Positions 1-12,979 of a DNA stretch of 64,000 nucleotides are shown here, in pieces. Numbering within the stretch: position 1 is the first letter of the stretch; every line of letters begins with the position of its first letter. The stretch lies in contig JAJJXM010000018.1 of assembly GCA_024516155.1 (NCBI GenBank), positions 744,001-808,000 of the forward strand. The letters run 5' to 3'. The position numbers and the translations under genes were made by a program. The notes under the pieces are model-generated. The model did no database searches and was not told the DNA's origin. It was given only the letters and a program-made list of their open reading frames with translations. The stretch comes from Pyronema omphalodes (taxonomy: Eukaryota > Ascomycota > Pezizomycetes > Pezizales > Pyronemataceae).

Positions 1-2851
1 GTATTATCTCTGCAGATCAGCATAGGCTGGGTTTTTTTGTGAGCATTTCTGCGAGTCAGTAATCTATATTCAAAGCTTTACATGACTAGGGAATAGATTT
101 TCATTTGGACTGCATATCTATGGGCCGCTCGTTTCCATGCCAAAAATACTTAGATTGTAGACCTGTGTCCCAGTCTTCGGTTCTTACAGTTTCATTTGAC
201 GAGACCTGAGGCTAGGATTGATACATGAGGCACGTGCCCACGTTTTGACAAAAGCTGGGTTATATATTAATTGAGAAATAAATAAAAAGTTGTTAGATAT
301 TTTATTGACAGTAAATAAGATCAATTTCCTTACATTGAAGATATTTGATGTTGGTTGAAAGAGACGTGACAGAACTAAATATCAGAAATCCGATGCACTT
401 GAGGTTTTACGTTAATATTCTTTAGCAAAATTTAGTAATTATTACAAGAACTTTAATGGATTTTAAAGAAGGGGTGCAAGATCTCCATAATTGTGCGCAC
501 AAAAAGCACAGTGAATTCGAGGATTCTGCGCGCGCAAGGGTACCAAGCGTCTCGCTTAATAACCGAGATACTGCTCCCTGCGCACGGCAGAAATTCCATG
601 TGGCGTGGTTCGCCAAGTCCCCATAGCTGCACTCCATCTTCTACCATAGTGACCTCACACCCGATGCACACGCTTCCAACCTCACCTCTTGTCTCTCACC
701 ACGCTCCACCATCCTCCACCGAAGCTCTCTGGCAGCTAAAGCCATCGTTTCCAATTAACAAAGGATAGAATCAGATATCTCTCAACGCCAGACGAGGATT
801 AATCCATCATTTTCACCCACCATACAGCGCAAGCAATGATATATTTGGGTATTCGAATTTTAGATCTACCGATACTCAATGGGGAGTTTACAAAACATTT
901 ACCAATTTGAATACTGATTCATCTACCACTTTTCAGCCGCTGCCGGCAGCCTAGTTGTACATATATTTATTCTGATCGACGCTACAACTACGAGCCGAAA
1001 AATTCAGATGCTTTAAACTGCATAACATGTGAGAGCTAAATTATGTTGGGCTTATTTTGCTAGATACTTACAACTTAATTCAAGCCGAAATTGCTTATGT
1101 GCTTCGATTCAACATTGGAGAATATGAAGATATTATGGAGTAACTTCCAGTAATGTACTCGAAAAATCCCCTCCGTTCCTCAGCTGAAGAATTTGATCAA
1201 ATACCTGTTACGCGGGTAGAGACCGTCGAGCCGGTCGTGTGCCTTGTCTATGTGCTTAGCACGTGATGAGGCTTTATCCTTGTTCACAGCCGCTTGCAGA
1301 AAACCACCAACCCAGCCCAACGCGCCCCAAGCACCTGTTTTCACGCAACATTCATCTACATTTCGGCCCGAAGAAAGCTCTAATGCCGTTTCAAACAGAA
1401 TGAGCAGTTCCCTACCGCTTCCTGGATCGGCTGCACTTTGGTACCGGTTTTATCGGACGTGCTACAGTTAGCACTTGCTGCACAACACCTTTGTCAGATC
1501 GGCTACCAGAGAGGCATGCTCGGTGAAGCTGTCAACGAATCAATTCGTGCAAGAACAAGGCTTAAAGAGGAGAAGGAGGAAAAACGCAGACCAGGCGTAC
1601 TTTCTGCACAGCGCTCACCGTACTTCGGGACACAAAAGTGTGGATGCCCTGGTGGTGCGACAATCACAAGGCCATGATTCTGCATCGCTAGTCGGCAAAT
1701 CGACTGAGTTGTCCACAACCTTTGCATGCAACTCGCATTCGACAGTGCTCTTCTATTCGTTGCTCGTCCAGGCTATGACAAAAATCGTCATAGGCTCGCA
1801 CAGCCTTCAGAACCATCTGCAAGTGCGATGAATACCTGGAAAACACATCTATGGTTGGTGGACGAGTGTTTTTTTTTTCAAGCACCTCCCAATCTATCTT
1901 CGGCGGATGAATTACAAACAAATGGGGCGAAGTAAATGACTCAAATACGATGGATTTAGGAGCAGTAAAAATTCGAGCGAGGAAACACTCTTCCTACTCT
2001 AGGCCCACTGTTGGAAAACTGTCGGCACCAAGCACAGTGACGCGCGCGCAGATGCTGGTTTGAAGCCGGAGCTCGGTAAATCCCAACGAAAAACAATTTG
2101 GAGACCACCAAAAAGGGAGGCACGAGCTCGATCGTAATTTGAAGGGGGAGCTCCTCGTTAGCGGATTTCTATGGAAAAGGAAGCACGGGAAGAAAAGAAA
2201 AGCTTTCGAAACGAGGTACTATGAATTACCCTTTTAGAGTTTAGCCTCACGACCCGAGTTTCTGGAAAAGACCAGTCGTCCTGCGCGGAGAGAAACCCAA
2301 CCAGCCATCCGTCCTTTTAGGTTTCTTGGATAAAGGCTGCTGTTCAACATCCCGGACGAAAAATTCTCACGTTTTAAAATTAGTTCATTTCTTGCTACCT
2401 ATCCCAGCTCTCGTTTGATGGCGTACCGGAGGGGGAGCTTCGGCTTCGGTTCAGTTGCGGAGACGAAATGCCCTAGAGCAAGCCCGAGAACGCTGGAAAG
2501 ATCCAGATCTCCAGGCAAATATCCACCGCGAAGATAATTTCATAAGGCAACAGGCACGAAAACGGAAGTATGTTTGGTAGATGCTCATAGAGCTCACGAA
2601 AGCAGGAGATCTGGCCCACTACGAATGCAGGATGGAAGGGAGAGACGCTTTGCATAACCCTGCAACCGTTCAACGTCAAATTGCATTCATACACATACTT
2701 TTTTCAATGAATCTATGTATACCCGACTGACTTCAGGTAGAGCCTATCTCTGGTATAACCGGCAGTACTTGAGTACATATAGGTCTCTAGATTACCGGCG
2801 CTCAACAAACCTGGATTGACTCCCATTTTCTCCTTTAGCGACTTGCGAAAT

Positions 2852-2892
<41 letters not shown>

Positions 2893-3500
2893 AACAATGT
2901 TTCCGATTGTTCAAAGCACCTAGTCTTATAGTGGGTTATCCCTAGCCATGGTGTGGATGAGAGAATGCACTTGGCTTGATTTGCAGCTCCTGACCGTAAA
3001 TTAAGCACCTTGGTCCCTGAATTTTGGGTCACAGCAGAGGAGCCACACCAACTTTTTGTCCCACACACCACAACAAAATACCTTAACAGCCCACACAGTA
3101 GACAGTGGATTAAAGAGAGTCGCCATGCAGAAACTATTTAGATCCCAAGTACCCCCCCGCTCGCACGCGCTTTTCTTCTATCCTCATAACACCGTCGCCT
3201 TCAAATTCTTTCGCCGATACATCATCGTGCATCCACAATAGTCCGTTGCTACTCCGGATTCCTTCAACAATTATCAAGAGCACTAGTTCTTCGACGGTTG
3301 AATATCTGCTCTCTCAAAGGCCCAAAGCAAATTATCTAGGACGATATACATTGTATTGTGCAAACATCGACTCATCCGATTTACTGCACAAATTTTATGT
3401 TAGAACCACGAGTATCATTACCTTGATCTCCCGGTTCTTTTCTATTCGCGCGCAAGTATAAAACTGCACTACCAGTGCTCTACTCCAGGACTTCTTTCCT
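1..3500. other. intergenic DNA, no supported gene
   Basis: I see no convincing coding region here. The open frames are short, overlap on both strands, often begin at non-ATG codons and have no recognisable motif. The stretch holds an uninterrupted run of 38 A at 2853-2890 and a pyrimidine-rich, CA-rich leader just before the gene at 3501. The last few hundred bases probably contain the promoter and 5' UTR of that gene. Confidence 0.6.
2853..2890. repeat. poly(A) homopolymer, 38 nt
   Basis: An uninterrupted A-run lies between tcaa and tgaacaatg. It could be the tail of an old retrotransposed sequence or simple slippage. No target-site duplication is obvious around it. Confidence 0.9.
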
Positions 3501-4976
3501 ATGCCTCACGAGCAACCATTACCGTATTCCTCTCCTTCATTCGGGTATTCTCCGTACGGCCCTTACACAGATTCTCCTCAGCCTCGTACTGGACACTATT
3601 CTGCACACGCCTACGGAATGCCCACCCCAGCGCCTTCTCCCCATACTCAGTCGGGGTCCCGACGTCGGAGTAGCAGTGCAGCTCCTCCAGCTCATGAGTA
3701 CATGAGCTCTTCAGGAAAGCCGCGCCCAAGCTCGTCTTCAAGATCGCGTCCTCCTACCAGCGGACATGATTATCCTGAAGGTCATTCATACGAGCGTCAG
3801 CGCAGCACCACATCACCCCGCCCAGGAACAAGTCACGGTCGACCTTATGCCACTTATGTGTATGCGAACACCCCTCTGCACACTCCTCCTCCGACTTCGC
3901 AATCATACCATCCAGGTCCTATGCCTCCTCATGGTACACCTATGCCCAATATTTACTCCACCTATGGTTTTAGCACTCCTACAGGCGAATTCGTAAGTTC
4001 CTTTTATCCATCCGCTGGCACAGAACCGAAACAGCAAGGCCAGAAACGAAGACCCAGCTATCCCCCAGGATTTCTCTCCTCTGGCCGTATCTATCCTGAT
4101 GCTGTACCGCCTCGTCCCCGTACAACAGCTGCTGACAATTTCTTCCGCACTCAGCCTCAGCCTCATGCCTATCCTTATCCCGCATATGGATCTCCTCCGC
4201 CGGGACCCACCTCACCACCTCCCCATGAAGGCCGTCGATCCCGTACCCAGCATCAGCGCCATGCAACCTATGGAGGCGAACCAACTTCAACCCACTCGCC
4301 TCGCCGCTCATCCTCTACTAAGCCTGCTCCTCCTCCCCGTGCCGCCACAGATCCCGGATATCATGCGGAATCCTCTAGTACGCCAAAACCACCACCGATG
4401 GATCCCCAGGAGCTTCGTCGTCTAGCAACCGAGCAAGGAATTCCTTCTGATTACTCTCTTAAATACTGGAGCCCCAAGGAGAGGCCTATTATTCTTCTTG
4501 GATCCGTTTTTGACCCTAATACTCTTGGAGAGTGGGTCTTCAACTGGACCAAATACCATCACGGACGTAGTCATGAGGCTACAAGAACTGCGGGAGGATT
4601 CTGGGAACTACTCATCGAGCTCAGCGCCAAGCTGAGACGTGCGCAGACCTACATATCAAAAATTGTTGATCCGGAAGAGCGTGAGACAATTCAGGATTTC
4701 GTCGACAGCGGCGAAAAGTTATGGGTCAGGCTGAAGACGCTCCTGAAGGCATGTGAAGAATACATGTGGAATGGTGCGCAGCGCGTTAAGACCCCGAAGC
4801 ACGATGGCGGCAGAGTTCAAATGGGCAAGGAGTCCGGCGCAGAGTTCGTCGACGCTATGTTCAGCGGAGACAAGGAGTGGGAGAAAACCGAGCGCTTGAT
4901 GAAAGGTATGGCTACCTGGACCTATCGCTTCCAAGTCAACTGTGAGGATATCCTCAGACGTTGCGTTGGCGCTTAA
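3501..4976 (+). CDS. Pro/Ser/Tyr-rich hypothetical protein with conserved helical C-terminus
   Basis: Single-exon gene of 491 residues starting at an ATG. Residues 1 to about 320 are low complexity (Pro, Ser, Tyr, His, Arg) and very likely disordered. Residues about 325-491 have ordinary composition and look folded and helical, with motifs such as LGSVFDPNTLGEWVFNW and LKACEEYMWNGAQR. Fungal proteins of this plan are often auto-named 'vegetative cell wall protein gp1' because of the Pro-rich part. That name is compositional and not functional, and I see no signal peptide, so a cell-wall role is not supported. The function is unknown. A strongly T-rich 3' region follows the stop. Confidence that it is a gene is high, while confidence in any role is low. 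Confidence 0.85.
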   Translation: MPHEQPLPYSSPSFGYSPYGPYTDSPQPRTGHYSAHAYGMPTPAPSPHTQSGSRRRSSSAAPPAHEYMSSSGKPRPSSSSRSRPPTSGHDYPEGHSYERQRSTTSPRPGTSHGRPYATYVYANTPLHTPPPTSQSYHPGPMPPHGTPMPNIYSTYGFSTPTGEFVSSFYPSAGTEPKQQGQKRRPSYPPGFLSSGRIYPDAVPPRPRTTAADNFFRTQPQPHAYPYPAYGSPPPGPTSPPPHEGRRSRTQHQRHATYGGEPTSTHSPRRSSSTKPAPPPRAATDPGYHAESSSTPKPPPMDPQELRRLATEQGIPSDYSLKYWSPKERPIILLGSVFDPNTLGEWVFNWTKYHHGRSHEATRTAGGFWELLIELSAKLRRAQTYISKIVDPEERETIQDFVDSGEKLWVRLKTLLKACEEYMWNGAQRVKTPKHDGGRVQMGKESGAEFVDAMFSGDKEWEKTERLMKGMATWTYRFQVNCEDILRRCVGA

Positions 4977-7320
4977 GCGAGAAAACCCCCACAATTCGAA
5001 ATGACAGCACACCACATCCGCATACCACCACCACATCGCACACCCATCAATAACTTACTACAGGGGACCGACCCCACCCCTGGTTTTCGAGCGAACAAAA
5101 GTTGCTTTTTTGTTTCTTTCGGCCTTATCAACTAGACGGTTCTATTATACCCCACTTCGATTCTATTATGTTTTATCAGCAACGGATTTCTATTCCTTTT
5201 CTTTGTTTATGGGCTACTTGCTTACAACGGGCGCTCAAAAGCAATTTTTTTTTTGCACTGGTCTTGTACTACTACTGGGTTTTTTTTTTTGGACTTTTGG
5301 GGGCTTTCTGGAAAAACACAAAAGTTCTTCCTTCTGCTTGGGTTGTTTTCTTTCAGGTTTTATTTTCTTTTGGGATTTGTTTTTGGGTCGCATCAAAGTT
5401 TTTTGGAATAGATTTGCTTTCGAGGAATCTTTTCCTACGATGCACTCACGGGCTGGCTTGCGTGCTTTTTTTTACTTTGTTTTAAGATACCCCTCTACTT
5501 TGCTTATATTTTCCTTATATTCCCTATGTTTATGAAACGTTTCTTTTGTTATGCAAACGTCTTTCCTATGTTACCCCTTGGAATGAATAATCTTTTGTAA
5601 TCACACCTCCTTATGTTATCACACCTCACTACTCTACCGCCTATGACACCCATCGGTGGCTTGGTTCACTACTCCTGTTTTGCGTTGCCTATACTCCGCT
5701 CCGAGTATTTCTTATGGATCCAGAGTATCGTGGAGGGGATAGAAATGATTGGAAGGAATGGTCGGGAAAGTGAATAAGGTTCGATCGTGGTTGCATATAG
5801 CTAGGATTTCGGGACGAGAGCATGAATTAATGCGGGAACATCGATGGGCATTGACGGGAAGCGATGCGAAGTTTTGGGTGGTGGATTTGACGGGAAGCGA
5901 GTTGGCATACTGGAAGTGCGGAAAGGGAGCCGGATTCTAAAATGAATACGGACGGGATTGAACTTTGACTCAGATGATATTGATTTGATTACGTGGGGTT
6001 TAAGTTGGACAACGGGTTGGGATGGGATATGAATACAGCAATAATTATGGGTTCACTTTTATAGTTGCGGGTTGAAAAGGTTTATTTCTTCTCACTTTTT
6101 AGGTTTTTTGGTTCTCTTTTTTGAAATGTTTCGAAATTTCATTTTTTTTGTCAGACATATAATTGATTTTAATGATATGGTCTTTATTTCTTACAAGCTT
6201 ACTATGATGTTACCTCATTCATATTGATATTTTCCGTGATTTTCATGATTGTTGGTACCTGACGAATCGAAATGTTGCACTTGTTGAGAACTCATGCGAA
6301 GTTTCGGAAAGCTGCCGTAGCTGGGTTCGCATAAATAACTGGTACTACCGTAAGTATTAGTCCTTCTTGAACACGATGTGCGATGCACCCATGCAAATGT
6401 GCACACCGCTTTGGTGCGTAATAAAAAAAAACAGCTTCCATCCCAGAGCTCCCCTATACCATGGATAATGGACCTGTCAAGGGATAGCTTGATCGCCATT
6501 CAAAAAATCTCTAGGATATACGCCTAAGGAATCAAAGATCGTCGGGATTCCTTGGATTCCTAGGATTCCTGGCGAATCGATGGCTGCGAACAGCTAGAGC
6601 TCCATGAAGTTAGGAATCTGAGGTTCTACGGTTCTGAGGTTCTGGAAATAATCTGTTCCTACGTTTTTTTTTTTTTTTTTTTTCGGACACCGCATCATTC
6701 ATACATAGTACCTGAGCCTACCTACAGTATCTACTCCAGAATCGAGATCCGTATAGCTGTGTAGCATACACATCATGTTCGGCTTTTCTAAGCATACTTT
6801 CCTTAAACGCTGCTGCTTCGGTTTCCTGTAGATAGATGATAGATTCGTCATAGTATCGCAATATCGTGCCATATGTTCCGTTCGGTATCAATATCACATA
6901 AACAGATACCCCTTAAGAATATATCCCAAGAAATAGTACATCTACATGTACATGTACATAAGGAATAAATGCACAGCCCACTGCTAAGCAACTTTCAACT
7001 CTTCAAGCCCGGGAGAAAAAATTTTCCTACCTTCCTACCTTCCTACATACCTTCCCGGTAGATACCCAGTATATGGTGGCATATGTTGTAAATCTAAATC
7101 TACATATCTGTATCCTGGTATCCTGGTACGTCTGCAGTCTGTGCGTTCTGTGCAACCCCCCCGATTGAAATTTCGCCGTATACCAGACGTACACCGGGCT
7201 AGCTATGTAACAGCGTAGCTCTCGGGACGGGATACAGGAACTTTTTTTGATGCAGGTTAAATGGGCTGTGTATTGCACCGCTCCGCACTGTATGCCATCA
7301 GACTCTACATAACTCATCTA

Positions 7321-7337
7321 CCCCCCCCCCCCCCCCC
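7321..7337. repeat. C17 homopolymer
   Basis: A run of 17 C is followed by more C-rich sequence. The complementary G-run could form a G-quadruplex. No gene lies within 2 kb. Confidence 0.9.
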
Positions 7338-7540
7338 ACCACCCCCGTCGCCCCGGGTAGCGGCTGGTGTCATCTTACAGATTGCTTATGTATGTACATA
7401 ACGTATAGAACTCGAAAATCCCTGATGTACATGGTTTCTCGGGAATGGTTTGACTTCTTTGTTGCTTTTGATTTGGTTTTGGGGGTTGAGTCACTATGTA
7501 GGGATATATTTGTTGAGGTATGATGATTTTGATTTTTTGG

Positions 7541-7604
7541 GATGATTATGATGATGATGATGATGATGATGATAATGATGATGATGATAATGATGATGAT
7601 AATG
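7541..7604. repeat. GAT trinucleotide microsatellite
   Basis: Imperfect (GAT)n tract with a few AAT interruptions. It generates spurious Met-, His- or Ile-rich reading frames on both strands. Confidence 0.9.
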
Positions 7605-8039
7605 AAAGAGATATGTTGTTTGCAGAGCACGAGTACATACAGTAGTCATAGTCATAGTCATAGTACAAGTACGTATTACAAGTGCAAAGCTCGGAACATC
7701 CAGGAAGCCGGGAGCCTCAGACAAAGCAGGGAAGTAGGGAGCATATATATTAGCTACGATACGATAGGGAATTTGGCAATCGATTGGATTTCGGAAAAAA
7801 AAAAATAGATTATAGAAGGCGTACATATACAGAAGATAGATAGATAAGTTTTTCTTTTTCTTTTGCAGCAAGAACAGCTAACTAGTCTTCGCGGATATTA
7901 AACGCGCAGTATGACAGTATTATGACGCTATATAGCATCTAGGAACAACAAATCTAATATGCGATTAGATTTTTTTTTTTTTTTTTTTGGAATTTAAATC
8001 TAAACCTGCATCTGTATATTTTATGTACATAAGCTACTT

Positions 8040-8062
8040 CTGCTGCTGCTGCTGCTGCTGCT
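8040..8062. repeat. (CTG)7 microsatellite
   Basis: Seven perfect CTG units plus CT, in non-coding DNA. Confidence 0.9.
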
Positions 8063-11000
8063 ACTGGTGTTAACCATACGTTTCGAAAGAGGGTTTTTTT
8101 TCTGTTGACTTATAAGCTCAAGGTGCACTCTTACCATATGTACACTCTACACTCTATGCACTCTACATCATACGGCCCAGACTACTCCGCAGTCCGTGTA
8201 GAAGTTGTGAAACAGAAGGACCATGACCCCAGGACCCGATATTCGGGTTCCAAATTTCAATCCAATTATGATATGTTAGGCTACATATGCTATGCTGTGA
8301 AACAGGCTCGGTTGGGTATAGCTAGCTGCTAGCTAGGCACAGTAGCTAGCTAGTGATCTAGCTAGACTGCGTAGTACTCTCACTATAGTGAAATAGAAAC
8401 GAAAACCGCTGGATTGGAGCGCCATGGGCTAGCGCTGTTAATAGAAACAACTGGACCACATCATAACTAAGCAAAACACCAACCCTAACCCAACCAACTG
8501 GAAAATCACACCGCCCACTCAAACGCCACTTGATTTATGTTTCAGCTGGCTAGATAGATTGTTGGGGGCTTCTAGATGATAATATGTGGGAGTCGGGTGT
8601 TTTTAAGGTATAAGGCCAAAGCTAAGGCTGTGACCTGCCGTGAAAATCTGGTTTGTAAAAAAAAAGAGAATACTTGCACTTTTGGATTTTGAAAAGCCAC
8701 AGAACTGGGAAAAGTAAATGGGGAGTTGTACAAAGTACAACAGCTTGAATCTTGCAGCTGTGCAATCTGTGCAGGTTTTGCAAGCTTTGCCGCCACTCCC
8801 ATGCGTGGACTGTGGGGAAAGCAAACATACACTGAGATAGAGAGAAAAATAACTCAGGGTGGTAAGTTTCTTATATCCTTGAGGTTCCCGTGAGGAAGTT
8901 TGTTTTAGCCGCTGTGCATTTCGGGCGCCAATGGGATTGAAAACATGACTTGTGATGTTGTTTGGTTACTCGAGTTTGGGTCAGCAATTTCTCTGCTGGA
9001 GATCCAGTAGTTTGGTTGTGTTTCATGTCAGTTGTTCCAACTATAACCATCGCTGTTAGAAAGCTGGATCAAGGAGAAACTTATGGGACTCGGCATAATA
9101 AATCTCAGAATGTCTCGAGCGAGAGAATTTGACCAGCCGTGTGCAGATTACAGCCGAGAGACTTCCGAACTGCGCATCTACCACGAATACACGATATCTT
9201 AAGGGGAAATGATTGGATATCAAGTGTCGGAAGGGCGGCAGTTATAGATGTAGGAGGCTTGTTTTGGAAAAAAATGCTTTTTCACACAGCTGTTCGAAGG
9301 CTGATAGACGCTTAACGCCTGGACCTCCCCGAGGGGTTGTACCCTGTGGTTTCTGCCCTAACATGATCCAATCGTCCAACTTCAACGGTCCGAGCCCCTT
9401 TGGTGACTTTTACAACCTCTAAGTAAGCGCGGCTGTTTCACCCTCATAGTGGCATTGACTACTTAAAACGGCGGCTTACTCAGAGATCACAATATCAAAG
9501 TTTAGATCGTTTTATGCTTTTGTGTTCCGCAAGCTTGGGTTGCATTAAATCTTCAACATCGGTCTAGTCGGCGCTCCGAGTCTGGATTGTTCATCAGGCT
9601 AAACAAGTCGGTGAGAAAATTTTGATACCGGGAACAAGATGGGAAGCGCCACTGTAGGAGAAAAAGTCCTGTTTACCAGACACATTTGACATCCGGCCGC
9701 AGGATCAGGGGTTCTATTCTACAAGGAAGCCACAAATAACGCTGCATGGCGGTGAGAAGTACATATGCAACTTACGTCGATATGATGATGCAAAGAAAAA
9801 TATTTTTTCAAAAATAAATGCCCATTGCAAACGGATTACGATAATTCTTGCTGACTAGGTTTCTTACTAGAAGTGATTGTCTCTTGAAATCGACTGTGAT
9901 AGCTGGCAAGTTTCGAACTCAACAGCTTACGACTATTGCGACGGGCATATTCTGAGTTTATACAGCACGTGCCGAAGTTTAAGACAAATATCTGCCACAT
10001 ATCCTTTACTTCTGTTGAGCACGAACTAAGGACCAACTGCGCGTCTAGTGAAGCAGCTTTTTAAGTCGTCTCTCGTAGTCTCTTTAGACTCCCACTATCT
10101 AGCCGCCGTGCATAAGCCCGCAGGTCCAAATGGTCCGCATGCCCGCCTTTTAGGGCCATCCGGATCTCATCCGGCGCATGCTTTCCCAACACCTCTATAG
10201 TAGTAAATACATACTACTGCACTGCGACCCACCAACATCCAAAAGCCACGCTCCCACACATATCTCATCCAGGAACATCCTTTCATCACTTTCGGTGTGG
10301 AAAATTCAATTTTTGGTGCAACCGCGACCAATTTATAGGCGCTTAACCTTTCAGAGAACGAAAGTGTGGATGGTTTATTTCGGTTGATCAACTTAATTTG
10401 TGTCACAATTGGTGGGTCTCTAAAATAAAGCTATTCTACTCTCCGTCCTCCCGATCAATCGCGATTTCCCATCAGTCTCACCGATATACTCGTCACCGAG
10501 TAGATATGTAGCTATTCAACTAGCTTCGGCAGTATCGCAATTCTGCCGTGCATCTTGGGACTTGAACTAATCGAGGTCCAAAATTTTGAGTTGCTAAACT
10601 ATCTTGAACATCTTACATATCGTTGTTAAATATATTTCACCTATCAAAAACCTACAACTATTTGACAAGTATCCACGCGCCTGAGAATACTCTGGACTTT
10701 ATCACTACATACAGAAGAGCCGCATCGTGCGTGTACAAACGGTAGTTACATGTCCCCGACCTTGTGAGTCTTCTGAGCCTCTGTGGTACGATACAACGCT
10801 AGTTAGGTAGAGGCTACCCTTACAATTTGGACCTGGAAGGAGCCTGATAAAACCGGGTGAAGCCAGACAGGCCCTAAATAAGGGGCAACAGGTCAATTTT
10901 CGAAATGTCTCACCAAGCCGGTACTCTAAGCGAGGCAGTGCGAGGGTGCAACGGTAAGCTTTGGTGCGTAACCTTCTTTCGGTTCTTTTTCGTCAGCGAT

Positions 11001-11225
11001 AATCATAAACAAGGCTTGCCGGAGCCCGGGGCGGGTAGAATTTTGTTTTATGTCAGACGTAATCTACAGTGTTACGATACACGAGGTTTGCTGGGATGAA
11101 GCGGTGAAGAAAACTGCTCGTGGTTTTAAAAAGAAAACGTTTTGAGAGGGTTGTTTCATAAGATGCTGGACTCAGATTCATAACTAGTCACTCGATATAT
11201 GAATATTTACTGCCTAGAAGTAACG

Positions 11226-11240
11226 GTCCATTTTAAAAGT
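11226..11240. repeat. target-site duplication, left copy
   Basis: The 15-mer gtccattttaaaagt immediately precedes the SINE head and matches 11692-11706 with one mismatch (14/15). Confidence 0.85.
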
Positions 11241-11691
11241 GGGGGGCGGTCCCAGTAGTGTAGTGGTATAACTCTCTGCAACTGCGCAAATACAACGGAT
11301 TCGAATCCCGTGTCGCTCCCACAGGTATTGCTTGGTTCCCGGGGTTTGTCCTCAGGGAGGTTTACCCGGTGCTCAGGATAAGTGGTCACGCTTTCCTGAT
11401 CTATGCCTCCTTAGGTATAGACATGTGTTGGTGGAATGGTTTGGTTAATGGGTGTAGGAGATTAGGGCGCCTCATTAGGAGACTTCGGTCTCGAGGACAG
11501 GAAAAATGGTTGTACAAAGTTGCTTTACCCGCATAGGCCTTAAAGGCCTCGATCGGACGTATGATTAAAATAAGGGTGCGTTTGGTTTGACCGAAAACAA
11601 AGTTTTTTAGCCTATTTTCACAGGTAAAAAGGGCTTAAAACCATATTTTCGCTTTGAACCAAACGCACCCTAAATAAATAAATAAATAAAA
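11241..11691 (+). mobile_element. tRNA-derived SINE, full length
   Basis: The element begins with a tRNA-like head. A GGGGGCG acceptor strand (11242-11248) pairs with CGCTCCC ahead of position 11321. An A-box-like TAGTGTAGTGG and a B-box-like GATTCGAATCC lie between them. About 250 bp of tRNA-unrelated body and a tail of TAAA repeats (11671-11690) follow. It is bounded by a 15-bp direct repeat, as expected for target-primed retrotransposition. A 97-bp MITE sits near its 3' end, so the SINE alone is about 350 bp. There is no coding capacity, so it would depend on a LINE partner that is not in this window. I do not recognise the family. Confidence 0.85.
11574..11670. mobile_element. Harbinger/Tourist-like MITE nested in the SINE
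   Basis: 97-bp element with terminal inverted repeats beginning GGGTGCGTTTGGTT (11574-11587), mirrored by AACCAAACGCACCC at 11657-11670. It is flanked by the trinucleotide TAA on both sides (11571-11573 and 11671-11673). A 3-bp TWA duplication and GG-starting TIRs are the hallmarks of PIF/Harbinger elements. It has no coding capacity. It inserted into the SINE tail and is therefore younger than that insertion. Confidence 0.8.
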
Positions 11692-11706
11692 GTCCATTTT
11701 GAAAGT
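11692..11706. repeat. target-site duplication, right copy
   Basis: gtccattttgaaagt directly follows the TAAA tail of the SINE and is the partner of 11226-11240. Confidence 0.85.
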
Positions 11707-12979
11707 CGAGATTTTATATGATTCCAGATCTTCTTAGATACCATGAGGGTTGATCTCACTAGGTCTTGCTGTTTATTTTTAATATTCTGATAACGTTGCT
11801 TCGAAGGATTCGAAATGTTTTCGAAATTCTAAATAAAATTACAATCCCAGCATTGTTAAGATGGTTGGATCAGGGCGGCGGTGGTTGAAATTTCATGCAA
11901 AAGCAGAGATTAGTTGCTTTATATTAGAATCCTATGTCATCATTAACAGCTCCTTTAGTTGAACCCCGACTACTTTTCAATTCCTGTAACAGTATTCTGT
12001 GTTATCTTGACCTATGTCGTGAGTTGCCAATTAGATTCCAAATACAATGTCCTTTCTCCATCAATTCAACCATGTATATCGACCTCTCGATCGATTAAGA
12101 GAGTTATAACTAAGCTATGTTTGCTTTCGATAACATTATGTGCATAAAGTAGTCCAGGTATCACCATTCCTAGTGTATAAATCAGATCCTTTATCTGGAA
12201 AAATGTCAATTTTGTCCCAAGTCCAATTTCCGCCACTTAGTGCATGAAGACATCTTCTTTTATTCCGATATTAATAATAACCTCAGAATCAACTTGAATA
12301 TCCTTTTTGGCTACTGGATCTTGTTGTTTTGCGTCTCTCATCAATAATCTCTCAAAATCTGACCCCTCGTTTGAGCAATAGTTCAAGCATAGATGCAAAT
12401 ATGCTTTTTGCAGTCAAATGAACGGCGTGCTTTGCTAGGTCGTCTTCTGAAATAAAATCACTGCTCCGGTCATATTCCGGGCGACACAACTTGCTCACTG
12501 GCATATACTTTTACGAGTTTATACTCTTCAAATCCCTTTTCCGTTCCACAACCAGTAAATATCCGTTGACGTAGAGGACATGAGCTCAAGCTCTACAGTT
12601 CCACTTTGCGGCAATGGTTACGCGGAAATACAACGGGCCACCCAGTTGAATAGCTTTTGACATAGCTGTGATAACAGCCCATGATTCAATCATAAAGATA
12701 AGATCTTTTGCCCAGCCAGTTGAATGATTCATGTCCTAGTCCATAGGGTTTTCTTGAGGCCTGGAAGGTACGGGCGACGAAAGCTTGCTGTCAAGGTTTC
12801 GTGTTGTGCTGGCTGTATGATTGTCTTTGATTGTATTTATTGGAACAGCGAATGGGTGTCCGAGCCATATATGAATCTTGTGAAAGTACATTTTGCGCGT
12901 TTATGATTGTATATTCAAGCGTTTCATCCTAATTGTTATTAGATCATAGCCTGAAACGAAGAGGATAATACTATTTGAG
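11707..12979. other. AT-rich intergenic DNA with coding-like decayed fragments
   Basis: No intact gene. On the minus strand between about 12720 and 12160 there are protein-like stretches (for example GWAKDLIFMIESWAV) interrupted by several stops and frame changes. This looks like an old pseudogene. I do not recognise the family. Confidence 0.35.

Larger units (their letters stand above)
4977..11225. other. long intergenic region, low-complexity rich
   Basis: About 6.2 kb without a supported gene. The first 800 bp are T-rich and read like a 3' UTR and terminator zone. Further on there are a T20 run (6664-6683), CCTTCCTA tandem units (about 7018-7050), a C17 run (7321-7337), a GAT/ATG microsatellite (7541-7604), a T19 run (7970-7988), a (CTG)7 tract (8040-8062) and palindromic CTAGCTAG clusters (about 8316-8365). 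The open frames are short and on both strands, and several are direct translations of the simple repeats. Confidence 0.6.

Noticed and set aside
5102..5535. Phe/Leu-rich ORFs
   Set aside because: They are translations of the T-rich 3' flank of the gene at 3501-4976 in two frames.
7494..7871. His-rich or Met-rich ORFs
   Set aside because: They are direct translations of the GAT microsatellite.
11241..11322. Functional tRNA gene
   Set aside because: The acceptor pairs and A/B boxes are visible, but the anticodon arm is irregular and the sequence continues into a body with TAAA tail and TSD, so it is a SINE head.
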